Shown here: positions 56,752 to 64,000 of the stretch, piece after piece | Layout of the letters: each line of letters starts with the position of its first letter | How positions within the stretch are numbered: the first letter of the stretch is position 1 | Assembly (NCBI RefSeq): GCF_900101895.1 | Contig: NZ_FMVF01000006.1 | Coordinates: 150,759-214,758 of the forward strand | Length of the DNA stretch: 64,000 nt | Reading direction: 5' to 3' | DNA from: Flavobacterium caeni | Lineage (GTDB): Bacteria; Bacteroidota; Bacteroidia; Flavobacteriales; Flavobacteriaceae | Program-made: the position numbers and the translations under genes | Notes under the pieces: model-generated | Database searches by the model: none | The model's input: only the letters and a program-made list of their open reading frames with translations | Told to the model about the DNA's origin: nothing

Positions 56752-56769
56752 CGTAAATTTAAATTGTTG

Positions 56770-56803
56770 CGCCCCGGAATGCACTGCGTTTCGGGGCGTT
56801 TTT
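56770..56803 (+). terminator. Terminator after the tail-specific protease gene
   Basis: CGCCCCG pairs with CGGGGCG around a 15-base loop and is followed by seven T residues. It separates the protease from the nuclease gene and rules out upstream start codons of the latter. Confidence 0.85.
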
Positions 56804-56811
56804 TTGTAAAG

Positions 56812-57594
56812 ATGAAACGAATTGTTTTTTTTGCCACGACGGTTTTGTGTTTCGGATGTCAGCATAGGGAAGCGGTCGATGCGCAACCGCAGCAACTTGC
56901 GTCCGAAGCCAAATCATCACCAAACGACTGGCTGCCGTCGAGTACCACCCGTCAAATAGTGGTGCGCGAGGGCTATGTATTCTCGTACCACGAAAAGTAC
57001 GAACAGGCCGAATGGGTAGCCTATGAACTCAAGGCATCCGATTTGAAAGGCGCGAACTTCGACCGTCCGTTTTTTATCCAGGATCCCAAGGTAAAGACCG
57101 GTTCGGCCGATTGGCGCAACTACAAAAAATCGGGATACGACAAAGGACATTTGTGTCCGGCGGGCGATAGGAAGCGCTCCAAGAAAACATTCGACGAAAC
57201 GTTCTATACCTCGAACATCGCGCCGCAACGCCATGATTTTAACGAAGGCGTATGGAACCGGCTCGAGCAAAAAACGCGCTACTGGGCGCAAAAGAACGGC
57301 AAACTGCAAATTGTGACGGGCGGGGTGCTGCGCGAGGGTTTGCGAACGATCGGGAAGGAACATGTGGCCGTACCCGAGTATTTTTACAAAATCATCCGGA
57401 ACGATACGGGAGGGAAGACCAAGATGATCGGGTTTTTGGTCCCGCACCAAAAAAGCAACCGTCCGTTGTATGAATTTGTCGTGCCCATAGATGTCATCGA
57501 GCAAAAAACGGGCATCGACTTTTTTCCGGTCTTGCCCGATGCGGTCGAAAATAGATTGGAACGCAACGCCGATTACAAAGATTGGAGTTTTTGA
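56812..57594 (+). CDS. DNA/RNA non-specific endonuclease, exported
   Basis: A 260-residue protein with a lipoprotein-like signal (MKRIVFFATTVLCFGC). The nuclease domain of the Serratia/NUC1 beta-beta-alpha-metal type starts near residue 40. The active site is YDKGHLCPAGDRKRS: the usual DRGH appears as DKGH, with catalytic His113. SNIAPQRHDFNEGVWNRLE contains the Asn/Asp metal-site residues. It cuts DNA and RNA non-specifically, and its lipobox places it on a membrane facing out of the cytosol. It converges with rodA and has only three bases to it. Nutritional or DNA-scavenging use is plausible. Confidence 0.9.
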   Translation: MKRIVFFATTVLCFGCQHREAVDAQPQQLASEAKSSPNDWLPSSTTRQIVVREGYVFSYHEKYEQAEWVAYELKASDLKGANFDRPFFIQDPKVKTGSADWRNYKKSGYDKGHLCPAGDRKRSKKTFDETFYTSNIAPQRHDFNEGVWNRLEQKTRYWAQKNGKLQIVTGGVLREGLRTIGKEHVAVPEYFYKIIRNDTGGKTKMIGFLVPHQKSNRPLYEFVVPIDVIEQKTGIDFFPVLPDAVENRLERNADYKDWSF

Positions 57595-57597
57595 TCT

Positions 57598-58854
57598 TTA
57601 CCACTCGTTGACCTTGTTGGCGTCCATCTTCAAAAAGATAAACAACAAGATCGTAAAGCCCCACAATCCCGATCCGCCGTAGGAGAAAAACGGCAGCGGC
57701 ACGCCGATGGTAGGGAAAATGCCCACGACCATCGCAATGTTGACAAAAAAGTGCATGAACAAGATCGAGGCGACGCAATAACCGTATACGCGGCTGAATT
57801 TGGTCTTTTGTCGTTCGGCCAAATAAATGATACGGAAGATCAGTCCCAAGAACAACGCAATCACCACTAAACTTCCCAGAAAGCCCCATTCTTCGCCCAC
57901 GGTGGTAAAAATGTAGTCGGTGTGTTGCTCGGGAACGAATCCGCCCTTGGTTTGCGTACCCTCGAGGAATCCCTTGCCGAACCAGCCACCCGAACCGATC
58001 GCAATCTCAGACTGGTTGGTGTTGTACCCAATGCCGCGCATGTCGACTTCCTTGCCCAACAAGATGTTGAAACGGTCGCGGTGGTGTTGCTTGAAGACGT
58101 TGTCAAACACATAATCGACCGAAAAAACAAAGCCCGAAATCAGCACGAGCACAATGCCGCTCGCGATCAAATTGCGGTCTACCAAGCGCGTTTTCATGTA
58201 CATAAAGGCGATGCCCGCCAGTCCGATCAAAATCACGACCCACGGCTCGAAAATGAGCGCGAGCATGAACAAGGCGGCCGCGATGAAACCCGTCCATAAG
58301 TACCAAGGCGGCAATCCTTCGCGGTACAAGACGACCATGAAAATCGTATAGATGAGCGCGCTTCCCGGGTCGTGCGGGGCAATGAGCAACATCGGTAAAA
58401 AGATGATGCCGAGCGCCTGCATTTGGCGGTGCGTGTCCTTGAGGTTCACCTGCACATCGCTCAGGTATTTGGCCAATGCGAGCGCGGTGGCGGCTTTGGC
58501 AAATTCCGCGGGTTGGATCCCGAATCCGCCGAACGAGTACCAGTTGGCCTGGCCCTTGACGGTTTTCCCGAAGACAAACAATCCGGCCAACGCCAGCAAC
58601 GCCACGCCGTACAGGATAACCGAAAACTTCTCATAGAACTTGCCGTCTACGGCCAGCGTCATGAAAATGAGCGGAATCGTAAACAGGATGAACATCAACT
58701 GTCGGCCATAGAACGTGCCCAGGTCGAACACCACGCTGTTCTCGACCGTCGAGAGCGACGACGAGTAAATGTTGAGCCATCCCATCACGACCACAAGGCC
58801 GTAGATGATGACGCTCATCCAATCGAGGTTGTTCGTGACGCTCTGGTTTTTCAT
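57598..58854 (-). CDS. rodA: Rod shape-determining protein RodA (SEDS glycosyltransferase)
   Basis: A 418-residue polytopic SEDS-family protein with about ten membrane segments. GQANWYSFGGFGIQPAEFAK, LIAPHDPGSALIYTIFMVVLY and HTDYIFTTVGEEWGFLGSL are SEDS hallmarks; the Asp in the HTDYIF region and the E/D in EEWGF are conserved catalytic residues. RodA polymerises lipid II into glycan during cell elongation together with PBP2. Its ATG overlaps the PBP2 stop by one base (TGATG). It is last in the mreB-mreC-mreD-PBP2-rodA run. Confidence 0.94.
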   Translation of the reverse strand: MKNQSVTNNLDWMSVIIYGLVVVMGWLNIYSSSLSTVENSVVFDLGTFYGRQLMFILFTIPLIFMTLAVDGKFYEKFSVILYGVALLALAGLFVFGKTVKGQANWYSFGGFGIQPAEFAKAATALALAKYLSDVQVNLKDTHRQMQALGIIFLPMLLIAPHDPGSALIYTIFMVVLYREGLPPWYLWTGFIAAALFMLALIFEPWVVILIGLAGIAFMYMKTRLVDRNLIASGIVLVLISGFVFSVDYVFDNVFKQHHRDRFNILLGKEVDMRGIGYNTNQSEIAIGSGGWFGKGFLEGTQTKGGFVPEQHTDYIFTTVGEEWGFLGSLVVIALFLGLIFRIIYLAERQKTKFSRVYGYCVASILFMHFFVNIAMVVGIFPTIGVPLPFFSYGGSGLWGFTILLFIFLKMDANKVNEW

Positions 58855-60764
58855 CAGTTCTCAATTTCGCTGCTGTCGATGACCTTTGGGGCCGTCGGTT
58901 TGAGCAGTAACGTATCGGTTTCTTTCTTGCCGGTGTATTTGTCGTATTCCGATTGCAGGCTGCCTTCGAGCATACGTTTTTCGAGATCGACGCGTGAAAT
59001 TTTGCCGCGCAGGTATTTTTCGATCATCAAACTCGCGATCGGGCCGGCCCAACGCGCGCCCCAGTACCCGTTCTCGACAAAAACCGCGAGCGCAATCTTG
59101 GGGTTGTCTTTGGGTGCAAACGCCACAAAAATAGAGTGGTCCTGCAGCTTGACGCGTTTGCCGTTGATCTTGGCGTAGTTCTCGGCCGTTCCCGTCTTGC
59201 CGCAAATGTCGATGCCCTCGACGCGCAACGCATGCGCCGTCCCGAGGTTGTACACGTCGAACAATCCGGCCACGACGGGCTCGAAATACTTGCGGTCTAC
59301 GGTGGTCATGTGCTTGGTCGTAAACTTCTTGTCGATTTTCTGGCCCTCGATCTTTTTGATGATGTGGGGCGTATAATAGTAACCGCGGTTGGCCACGGCC
59401 GCCATCATGTTGGCCAATTGGATCGGCGTCATCAAGACTTCGCCCTGCCCGATCGCATTCGACACAATGGCCGTCGAACGCCATCCGCCGTTGGGATAAA
59501 TGCGTTTGTAGGTTTTGGAGGTGGGCGCTTTGCCACGTCGGCCCGTAGGCAGGTCGTACCCCATGAATTCGCCCAGCCCGAAGCTGCGCAGGTGGCGGCT
59601 CCAGACGTCTACGCCATCGGCCGGTCGCACATACTTGTTGATCGTTTTCATGTAGGTGCTCGCAAAATACGTGTTGCACGATTCATAGATGCCGCGGTGC
59701 AATTGCTGCGCGCCGCCATGGCAGTGGCACCGCATGAAGCGGCCACGTGCGTAGCTGAACCCATGGTGGCACACAAAAGAGCTTTGTTCGTCGATGACGC
59801 CTTCCTGCAAGCCGATGAGCGCGGTCAAGATCTTGAACGGCGATCCCGGCGGATATTCGGCGAGCAAGCCGCGGTCGTACAAAGGCTTGGCGATCGAATC
59901 GTTGTAGAGCGCCGTGTAGTTACGCGAACGCTGTCTGCCCACCAAAATGGCAGGGTCGTACGACGGTGCGGTCACCAGCGCGAGGATTTCGCCCGTCTTG
60001 GGTTCCAAGGCCACGATACCGCCGCGTTTGTTGATCATGAGTTGTTCGCCGTATTCCTGCAACGTCGCGTCGATGGTCAGGTTGATGTCTTCGCCTTGCA
60101 CGGCAATGGTATCGTACATGCCATTTTTGTACGAACCGATCTCGCGGTTGAACTTGTCTTTTTGGATGTACTTGACGCCCTTGACGCCGCGCAAAATGTT
60201 CTCGTAACTCTCTTCGACACCTTGCTTGCCCAGCAAGTCGCCGCTTTTGTAGTACGGGTTTTTGAGGATCGTTTTTTCGCTGGCCTGTGTGATGAACCCA
60301 AAAATGTTCGCGCCAAACTTTACCTGGTAATCGCGCAGCGAACGCTTTTGGATGTAAAACCCAGGAAATTTGCGGATCTTTTCCTGGAACGCGGCGTATT
60401 CGGCTTTGTTCAATTGCGGCAAAAATACCGACGGCAAACGCGGGCTGAACGTAATTGCTTTTTCCAGGATACGGTCGTAATCTTTGCGCGTGATGTGCAG
60501 CAGATGACAAAACTCGTCGATGTCGATGTCCTTTTTGATCTCGCGCGGAATGACCATGATGTCGTACGATGGCTGGTTGGCCACGAGCAATTTGCCATGA
60601 CGGTCGTAAATGTAACCGCGCTCGGGATAGTCGTACTGGATCTTGATCGCGTTGTTCTCTGATTTGAGCTTGAACGTATCGTCTATGATCTGCAGGTAAA
60701 ACAACCGCAGCACCAAAAGGATGGTTCCGATGATGATGATGGTGGGCAGCAGGACTTTTCTCAT
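58854..60764 (-). CDS. mrdA: Penicillin-binding protein 2 (elongation transpeptidase)
   Basis: A 636-residue class B penicillin-binding protein. An N-terminal membrane anchor (residues 5-25) is followed by the pedestal domain (YPERGYIYDRHGKLLVANQP), and the transpeptidase domain holds the SxxK motif SPFK with Ser308, the SxN motif in YESCNTYF, and KTG in CGKTGTAENY near 527. It crosslinks peptidoglycan in the Rod complex with RodA, whose gene overlaps it. The stop-to-start overlap with mreD is four bases. The C-terminus carries an additional charged tail ending DSSEIEN. Confidence 0.95.
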   Translation of the reverse strand: MRKVLLPTIIIIGTILLVLRLFYLQIIDDTFKLKSENNAIKIQYDYPERGYIYDRHGKLLVANQPSYDIMVIPREIKKDIDIDEFCHLLHITRKDYDRILEKAITFSPRLPSVFLPQLNKAEYAAFQEKIRKFPGFYIQKRSLRDYQVKFGANIFGFITQASEKTILKNPYYKSGDLLGKQGVEESYENILRGVKGVKYIQKDKFNREIGSYKNGMYDTIAVQGEDINLTIDATLQEYGEQLMINKRGGIVALEPKTGEILALVTAPSYDPAILVGRQRSRNYTALYNDSIAKPLYDRGLLAEYPPGSPFKILTALIGLQEGVIDEQSSFVCHHGFSYARGRFMRCHCHGGAQQLHRGIYESCNTYFASTYMKTINKYVRPADGVDVWSRHLRSFGLGEFMGYDLPTGRRGKAPTSKTYKRIYPNGGWRSTAIVSNAIGQGEVLMTPIQLANMMAAVANRGYYYTPHIIKKIEGQKIDKKFTTKHMTTVDRKYFEPVVAGLFDVYNLGTAHALRVEGIDICGKTGTAENYAKINGKRVKLQDHSIFVAFAPKDNPKIALAVFVENGYWGARWAGPIASLMIEKYLRGKISRVDLEKRMLEGSLQSEYDKYTGKKETDTLLLKPTAPKVIDSSEIEN

Positions 60765-61267
60765 CGTTTGTTCGGCTTAATCAGGTAAATGATCAGGATG
60801 CAGATGACAATCGTAAAAATGGTACTGAGCACCGTCTTGAGCAGGATTTCGAGGAAGAACCGCAAATGGAACACCTCGAGCAAGAACAACGTAAAGTGAT
60901 GGATCACCACGGCGATCAGGATGAACGAAAACCGCTCGGGCGTGAGTACGTCGTTGAGTTTTACGGTTTGGTATTCGTACGAAAGACCGAACGAGAACTT
61001 AAAAATGTACGGTCGATAGTAGGCCAGCGCCACGCAAGCCGTCGCGTGTACGCCGCCCGAATTGCAGAACATGTCCATGATGATGCCCAGCACGAAACTC
61101 GCCAAGAGCAGCCCGTACTTGTTGCCGTTCACCGGATACAGGATGATAAAAAGCATGTATGGATACGGGTTGATGTACCCCAAAAAGTTCAAATTGTTGA
61201 ACACGAGGATCTGCGCCGCGAGCAGCAGGATAAAACGGGCAATATTGACCAGTATCGTACTATTCAT
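60761..61267 (-). CDS. mreD: Rod shape-determining protein MreD
   Basis: A 168-residue integral membrane protein with five or six hydrophobic helices. Length, the segment VFNNLNFLGYINPYPYMLFIILYP and position between mreC and PBP2 identify it as MreD; sequence conservation in this family is otherwise low. FVLGIIMDMFCNSGGVHATA is the conserved MreD-type stretch. It belongs to the elongasome at the inner membrane. It overlaps mreC by eight bases and PBP2 by four. Confidence 0.9.
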   Translation of the reverse strand: MNSTILVNIARFILLLAAQILVFNNLNFLGYINPYPYMLFIILYPVNGNKYGLLLASFVLGIIMDMFCNSGGVHATACVALAYYRPYIFKFSFGLSYEYQTVKLNDVLTPERFSFILIAVVIHHFTLFLLEVFHLRFFLEILLKTVLSTIFTIVICILIIYLIKPNKR

Positions 61268-62087
61268 CGGGTTTGGATTGCTTTTGCAGGTTGATCACTT
61301 CCTCGCGGTCTTTGCTCTTGATGATGTATACATGGCCCAAGTTGGTCATGTCGTTGAACAGCTTTACGCGTAACGTGTAGTAATTTGTCTCTTCGTCGGT
61401 ATACACCTTGTCGATGGTACCGATACCGATGTTCTCTGGGAAAATCACCGATTGCCCGCCCGTGACAATCGTATCGCCCTTGCGTACCGAAGCCAGTCGC
61501 GGCACGTCGATGAGCTGTACAAAGCCGGCGTTCTTGCCGTCCCAAATGAGCGACCCGAAGTGGTTCGACTTCTTGATCTTGGCGTTGATCTGCGATTTGA
61601 TGTTCAGGATCGAAATGACGGTCGCGTAATTCTTAGAGGTCTTGTCTACGATGCCCACGATGCCCGCGCTGTTGATCACACCCATGTCCGATTGGATGCC
61701 CGCGGCCGCACCGCCGTTGATCGTGATGTAGTTCTCGTGCGTGTTGTAGGAGTTGTGGATGACTTTGGCCGTGATCAGATCGATTTTGCGCACACCCTTG
61801 ATACTGTCGATCTTGGGCACGATGGTCGAATCCTTGATGTTGAACAACAACGCCTTGAGTCTTGCATTTTCGGCCGCCAGTTCGTCGTTTTGTTTGCGCA
61901 ACCCAAAGTACTCGTTGACCGAGTTGATTTGTTCATATACGCCGCCCGTCAGGAAATTGGCCGACGAAATCACCTTGCTCCGGTGGTAGGAATGGGCCTG
62001 GATCGTGAGCACCAACGACGTGCCCAAAAGCAGCAAAAACAGCAATCGGTAGCTGTTTTTAAATATAAAATTAAATATTTGCTGCAT
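61260..62087 (-). CDS. mreC: Rod shape-determining protein MreC
   Basis: A 275-residue bitopic protein. MQQIFNFIFKNSYRLLFLLLL gives the N-terminal membrane segment, a coiled coil follows (FGLRKQNDELAAENARLKAL, about residues 63-83), and the MreC beta domains include VIHNSYNTHENYITINGGAAAG and GVINSAGIVGIVDKTS. It is a periplasmic scaffold for the elongasome. The ATG at 62087 is used; the in-frame start six codons upstream would run into the repeat region between mreB and mreC. It overlaps mreD by eight bases. Confidence 0.93.
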   Translation of the reverse strand: MQQIFNFIFKNSYRLLFLLLLGTSLVLTIQAHSYHRSKVISSANFLTGGVYEQINSVNEYFGLRKQNDELAAENARLKALLFNIKDSTIVPKIDSIKGVRKIDLITAKVIHNSYNTHENYITINGGAAAGIQSDMGVINSAGIVGIVDKTSKNYATVISILNIKSQINAKIKKSNHFGSLIWDGKNAGFVQLIDVPRLASVRKGDTIVTGGQSVIFPENIGIGTIDKVYTDEETNYYTLRVKLFNDMTNLGHVYIIKSKDREEVINLQKQSKPDE

Positions 62088-62096
62088 ATCAGGAGG

Positions 62097-62167
62097 AAAT
62101 TCCAAAATTCAAATTCCAAATTCCAAACGGGTTCTACAGAGGTTTGGAATTTGGGATTCGGGATTTG
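62097..62167. repeat. Tandem 7-base repeat array forming a hairpin, between mreB and mreC
   Basis: Four imperfect copies of AAATTCC (62,097-62,126) face a complementary arm of TTTGGAATTTGGGATTC type (62,143-62,167). The array begins directly after the mreB stop and ends nine bases before the mreC start codon region, inside one operon, so the transcript can form a long stem between the two genes. Confidence 0.75.
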
Positions 62168-63196
62168 TTATTTTATTAAGATGCTTCTGAATTTCGGGAT
62201 GTTCTTGAGCGCCATGCCCGTGCCGCGTACTACTGCGCGCAACGGATCTTCGGCAATGTACACCGGGAGGTCGGTCTTTTGCGAGATACGTTTGTCCAAT
62301 CCGCGCAACATCGAACCGCCACCTGCCAGATAAATACCAGTGTTGTAGATGTCGGCCGCGAGTTCGGGCGGGGTTTGCGACAACGTTTCCATGACCGCAT
62401 CTTCTATACGCTGGATCGATTTGTCCAAAGCCTTGGCGATTTCGCGGTACGAAACGTCAACTTGTTTTGGTTTGCCCGTAAGCAAATCGCGCCCTTGTAC
62501 CGACATATCGTCTGGTGGCGTCTCCAATTCTTCCAAAGCCGCACCTATCGTGATCTTGATTTTCTCGGCAGTACTCTCGCCTACGAACAAGTTGTGCTGT
62601 GTTCTCATGTAGTACACGATGTCGTTGGTGAATACGTCGCCCGCGATCTTGACCGATTTGTCGCATACGATACCGCCCAAAGCGATCACCGCGATTTCGG
62701 TCGTTCCGCCGCCGATGTCGACAATCATGTTTCCTTTCGGCTGCATGATGTCGATGCCGATACCGATTGCCGCAGCCATCGGTTCGTGGATCAAATACAC
62801 TTCCTTGCCGTTCACGCGCTCGCAACTTTCCTTGACCGCGCGCATTTCTACTTCGGTGATGCCCGATGGAATACATACCACCATACGAAGCGCCGGCGTA
62901 AACATTCTTTTCTTGAGCGCCGGGATCGACTTGATGAACATCGAGATCATTTTCTCGGATGCGTCGAAATCGGCGATAACCCCATCTTTCAAAGGCCTGA
63001 TGGTTTTGATGTTCTCATGGGTTTTTCCTTGCATCATGTTCGCCTCTTTCCCGACGGCAATGATCTTGCCCGAGATGCGGTCGCGTGCCACGATCGACGG
63101 ACTGTCGATCACCACCTTGTCGTTGTGGATAATCAGCGTGTTGGCGGTACCAAGGTCAATCGCGATGTCCTCGGTCATGAAATCAAAAAATCCCAT
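62168..63196 (-). CDS. mreB: Rod shape-determining protein MreB
   Basis: A 342-residue actin-like filament protein of standard length. DIAIDLGTANTLIIH is the first phosphate loop, MIVDIGGGTTEIAVIALGG the second, and YLAGGGSMLRGLDKRIS the C-terminal adenosine-site region. It polymerises under the membrane and directs the elongasome. Upstream, a TAACTTTG element (63,238-63,245, minus strand) fits the -7 promoter consensus, and purH ends 136 bases further up. mreC follows after a repeat array. Confidence 0.97.
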   Translation of the reverse strand: MGFFDFMTEDIAIDLGTANTLIIHNDKVVIDSPSIVARDRISGKIIAVGKEANMMQGKTHENIKTIRPLKDGVIADFDASEKMISMFIKSIPALKKRMFTPALRMVVCIPSGITEVEMRAVKESCERVNGKEVYLIHEPMAAAIGIGIDIMQPKGNMIVDIGGGTTEIAVIALGGIVCDKSVKIAGDVFTNDIVYYMRTQHNLFVGESTAEKIKITIGAALEELETPPDDMSVQGRDLLTGKPKQVDVSYREIAKALDKSIQRIEDAVMETLSQTPPELAADIYNTGIYLAGGGSMLRGLDKRISQKTDLPVYIAEDPLRAVVRGTGMALKNIPKFRSILIK

Positions 63197-63237
63197 AAGT
63201 CTTTTAAGGGTTTAAATATTTATAAAAAAATCTCCGA

Positions 63238-63245
63238 CAAAGTTA
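63238..63245 (-). promoter_or_regulatory. Candidate -7 promoter element of the mreB operon
   Basis: On the minus strand TAACTTTG matches TAnnTTTG, 41 bases before the mreB start codon. The -33 side is not convincing. Confidence 0.45.
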
Positions 63246-63331
63246 AACAATTTGTTGCTCCTAATTTAATCTTTTTTCTAGGCTGGCCAAACAATTTGCC
63301 GATTTAAATTCGCTCGAAAACCGTATCTTTT

Positions 63332-64000
63332 TTAATGTTTAAAATGACGTGTTCCGGTAAACACCATCGCCATTTTATTTTGGTTGCAATAGTCGATCGA
63401 AAGTTCGTCCTTGATCGAACCGCCGGGTTGGATCACCGCGGTGATTCCCGCATGGTGCGCAATTTCTACGCAATCGGGGAACGGAAAGAACGCATCGCTC
63501 GCCATCACGGCGCCTTCCAACGAAAAATCGAATGATTTGGCTTTTTCGATCGCTTGTCGCAACGCGTCTACACGCGAGGTTTGTCCGGTGCCGGACGCGA
63601 TCAGTTGCCCGTTCTTTGCCAATACGATGGTGTTCGATTTCGTATTCTTGCAAATCTTCGAGGCAAACAGCAGGTCTTCGATTTCCTGGTCGGTGGGGGC
63701 CGTATGGGTAACGGTTTTGAGTTGCGCTTTATTGTCTGTGGCGTTGTTGCGATCCTGGATCAGCAGTCCGTTGAGCGCCGTACGCACCTGACGTTGCGGC
63801 AATTCCACTTCGTTTTGCACCAAAATAATGCGGTTTTTCTTTTCCTGCAGGATTTGAACCGCTTGGTCGTCATACGACGGCGCAATCACGACCTCGCAAA
63901 ACAATTGGTTGATTTCCTGCGCCGTGGCCGCATCGATGTTGCCGTTGGCGATGAGTACGCCGCCAAAAGCCGATGTCGGGTCGCCCGCGAGTGCATCGAG
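63332..64000 (-). CDS. purH: Bifunctional purine synthesis protein PurH, C-terminal part
   Basis: The C-terminal 222 codons of PurH; the 5' part lies beyond base 64,000. LDALAGDPTSAFGGVLIANG, VVIAPSYDDQA, SNTIVLAKNGQLIASGTGQT and SDAFFPFPDCVEIAHHAG are AICAR transformylase-domain motifs, and the protein ends GTRHFKH as expected. The enzyme formylates AICAR and then closes the ring to IMP in the last steps of purine synthesis. It is upstream of mreB on the same strand, a common arrangement in flavobacteria. Confidence 0.94.
   Translation of the reverse strand, partial: LDALAGDPTSAFGGVLIANGNIDAATAQEINQLFCEVVIAPSYDDQAVQILQEKKNRIILVQNEVELPQRQVRTALNGLLIQDRNNATDNKAQLKTVTHTAPTDQEIEDLLFASKICKNTKSNTIVLAKNGQLIASGTGQTSRVDALRQAIEKAKSFDFSLEGAVMASDAFFPFPDCVEIAHHAGITAVIQPGGSIKDELSIDYCNQNKMAMVFTGTRHFKH

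Noticed and set aside
59136..60662. 508-codon open frame on the plus strand opposite PBP2
   Set aside because: It is antisense to a clear PBP2 gene, has no recognisable motifs and reflects the codon bias of the real gene.

Overview
The window reads as chromosomal DNA of a member of the Flavobacteriaceae (Bacteroidota), most likely Flavobacterium or a close relative with an unusually balanced base composition (about half G+C by eye). The evidence is a SusC/SusD/SusE outer-membrane system, several proteins with type IX secretion (T9SS) C-terminal signals, promoters of the TTTG / TAnnTTTG type, no Shine-Dalgarno use, and conserved flavobacterial neighbourhoods (surE-lpxB-C40 peptidase, mreBCD-PBP2-rodA, GYDIA kinase next to class II HMG-CoA reductase). 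No phage, transposase, CRISPR array or antiphage system was seen.

Layout. 1-2.9 kb (minus): the 5' part of a secreted choice-of-anchor-L protein broken by an apparent frameshift, an HI0933/BaiN-type flavoprotein and a glycerophosphodiester phosphodiesterase. 2.9-24.5 kb: a complete maltodextrin/starch utilisation locus. On the minus strand lie two GH13 enzymes, a GH31 alpha-glucosidase, a GH65 maltose phosphorylase, beta-phosphoglucomutase, an MFS disaccharide transporter and a LacI-type regulator. On the plus strand lie susC, susD, susE and a large GH13 amylase carrying a T9SS tail. Surface binding and cleavage deliver maltodextrins to the periplasm, GH13/GH31 enzymes shorten them, the MFS carrier imports maltose, and GH65 plus PgmB convert it phosphorolytically to glucose and glucose 6-phosphate. 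24.6-30.7 kb: two large AsmA-like envelope proteins transcribed towards each other and a secreted agmatine-deiminase-like enzyme. 30.9-37.9 kb: a lone receiver protein, tRNA-Phe with a decayed partial copy, and a plus-strand group coaX, outer-membrane protein, lptC, a small membrane protein, a CBS/CorC hemolysin-family protein and a PpiD-type chaperone. 38.2-40.5 kb (minus): GHMP kinase and HMG-CoA reductase of the mevalonate pathway. 40.6-49.4 kb (plus): a PA0069-type radical SAM protein, then dipeptidyl peptidase IV followed by three POT-family peptide transporters and a thioredoxin-fold protein. 49.4-54.2 kb (minus): comEC, a C40 peptidase lipoprotein, lpxB, a tiny ORF and surE. 54.5-57.6 kb (plus): a tail-specific protease and a secreted nuclease. 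57.6-64 kb (minus): purH (partial), mreB, mreC, mreD, PBP2 and rodA.

The less ordinary content is between genes. At least four copies (and one looser relative) of a dispersed element occur, each made of two short direct repeats flanking a hairpin whose arms co-vary between copies. A 957-base gap at 8,937-9,893 also holds an inverted pair of a second repeat module. Two arrays of 7-base tandem repeats fold back on themselves between operon genes (12.2 and 62.1 kb), and the tRNA-Phe 3' end plus terminator is partly duplicated beside the gene. Candidate LacI operators lie in the susC promoter region.
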